Positions 49,905 to 50,107 of a DNA stretch of 50,107 nt are shown here, piece after piece. Both the position numbers and the translations under genes were made by a program. Source of the DNA: a virus. Numbering within the stretch: position 1 is the stretch's first letter; every line of letters begins with the position of its first letter. The DNA lies in IMG/VR virus record IMGVR_UViG_3300024261_000049, positions 1 to 50,107 of that record, one strand, 5' to 3'. Below the pieces are notes generated by a model. It searched no databases, was not told the origin of the DNA, and was given only the letters and a program-made list of their open reading frames with translations.

Positions 49905-50107
49905 ATATGACACTATGCATCATCAATGTTCATTACTGAGCCATTACCAAGTACAGTTACGATTACCTAAACAAGACTCGAATCAGAAAGCATATCAGTA
50001 ACTAAGTAGACTGTATTGAATCTTCACAGACTCTATACTTTCCCTCTATCGTTTCACTTAACTCATTACTGAGTCTTATGTGGGTCGTAATCGAAATCTA
50101 CTTAGTT
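49905..50107. other. non-coding tail of the window with inverted and direct repeats
   Basis: No gene seen. AACTAAGTAGA at 50000-50010 is the exact inverse of TCTACTTAGTT at 50097-50107, the last bases of the window. CATTACTGAG occurs at about 49931 and 50063; the second is part of ACTCA TTAC TGAGT, a 5-bp hairpin. Together with the iteron array, the gene-free control region runs from 49543 to the end. Confidence 0.6.

Overview
The window is most of the genome of a lytic, AT-rich tailed dsDNA phage. Its gene set points to a podovirus-type virion with a P22/SU10-like head. The following were recognised from motifs: portal, terminase large subunit, a DUF5309/SU10-type capsid, a gp4-like adaptor, many tail-fibre proteins and very large internal virion proteins. 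No integrase, repressor, tRNA or CRISPR array is visible. Several fibre modules and a sulfotransferase are of kinds common in marine phages, so a marine Gram-negative host is a reasonable inference; nothing names the host. No DNA polymerase, replicative helicase or endolysin is recognisable. Position 1 falls inside a reading frame, so the genome probably continues beyond the window.

Layout. (1) 1-2.4 kb, plus strand: a run of very small, overlapping or closely packed early genes. (2) 2.5-8.9 kb, plus: a GP88-like protein, a zinc-ribbon/TOPRIM primase, a T7-type single-subunit RNA polymerase (809 aa), a gp2.5-like ssDNA-binding protein, a 22-aa membrane peptide and a RadD-like helicase. (3) 9.2-12.8 kb, plus: a tandem-HTH protein, a YqaJ exonuclease, a RusA-like resolvase and small genes. 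(4) 12.84-12.88 kb: a bidirectional terminator between convergent gene blocks. (5) 49.0 down to 12.9 kb, minus: the late genes in transcription order, namely small terminase, large terminase, portal, scaffold, capsid, adaptor, fibres (with a sulfotransferase among them), a lysis-like set of micro-genes, beta-propeller tail protein, large fibre, GNAT-like protein, several internal proteins, a 1346-aa ejection protein and a 1063-aa protein. (6) 49.0-50.1 kb: a control region with a perfect 36-bp tandem duplication, one plus-strand gene, promoter-like sites facing both ways, and an iteron-like array.

The most notable find is the last late gene (12884-16075). It has not only low-complexity virion character: it carries the catalytic motifs of a single-subunit RNA polymerase, in order and with T7-like spacing (GR at 567-568, DG at 678, R755-x3-K759-x7-Y767-G, and H924/D927). 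Its size is close to the N4 mini virion RNA polymerase. The phage would then have two single-subunit polymerases: one packaged and ejected to read the first genes, and a T7-type enzyme made early that reads later ones. A 25-bp promoter-like sequence with T7/SP6 character (ending in TTATAGAG) occurs exactly twice: before the ssDNA-binding gene on the plus strand, and at 49.64 kb facing the late block on the minus strand. This fits the proposed cascade. These functional links are inference from sequence.
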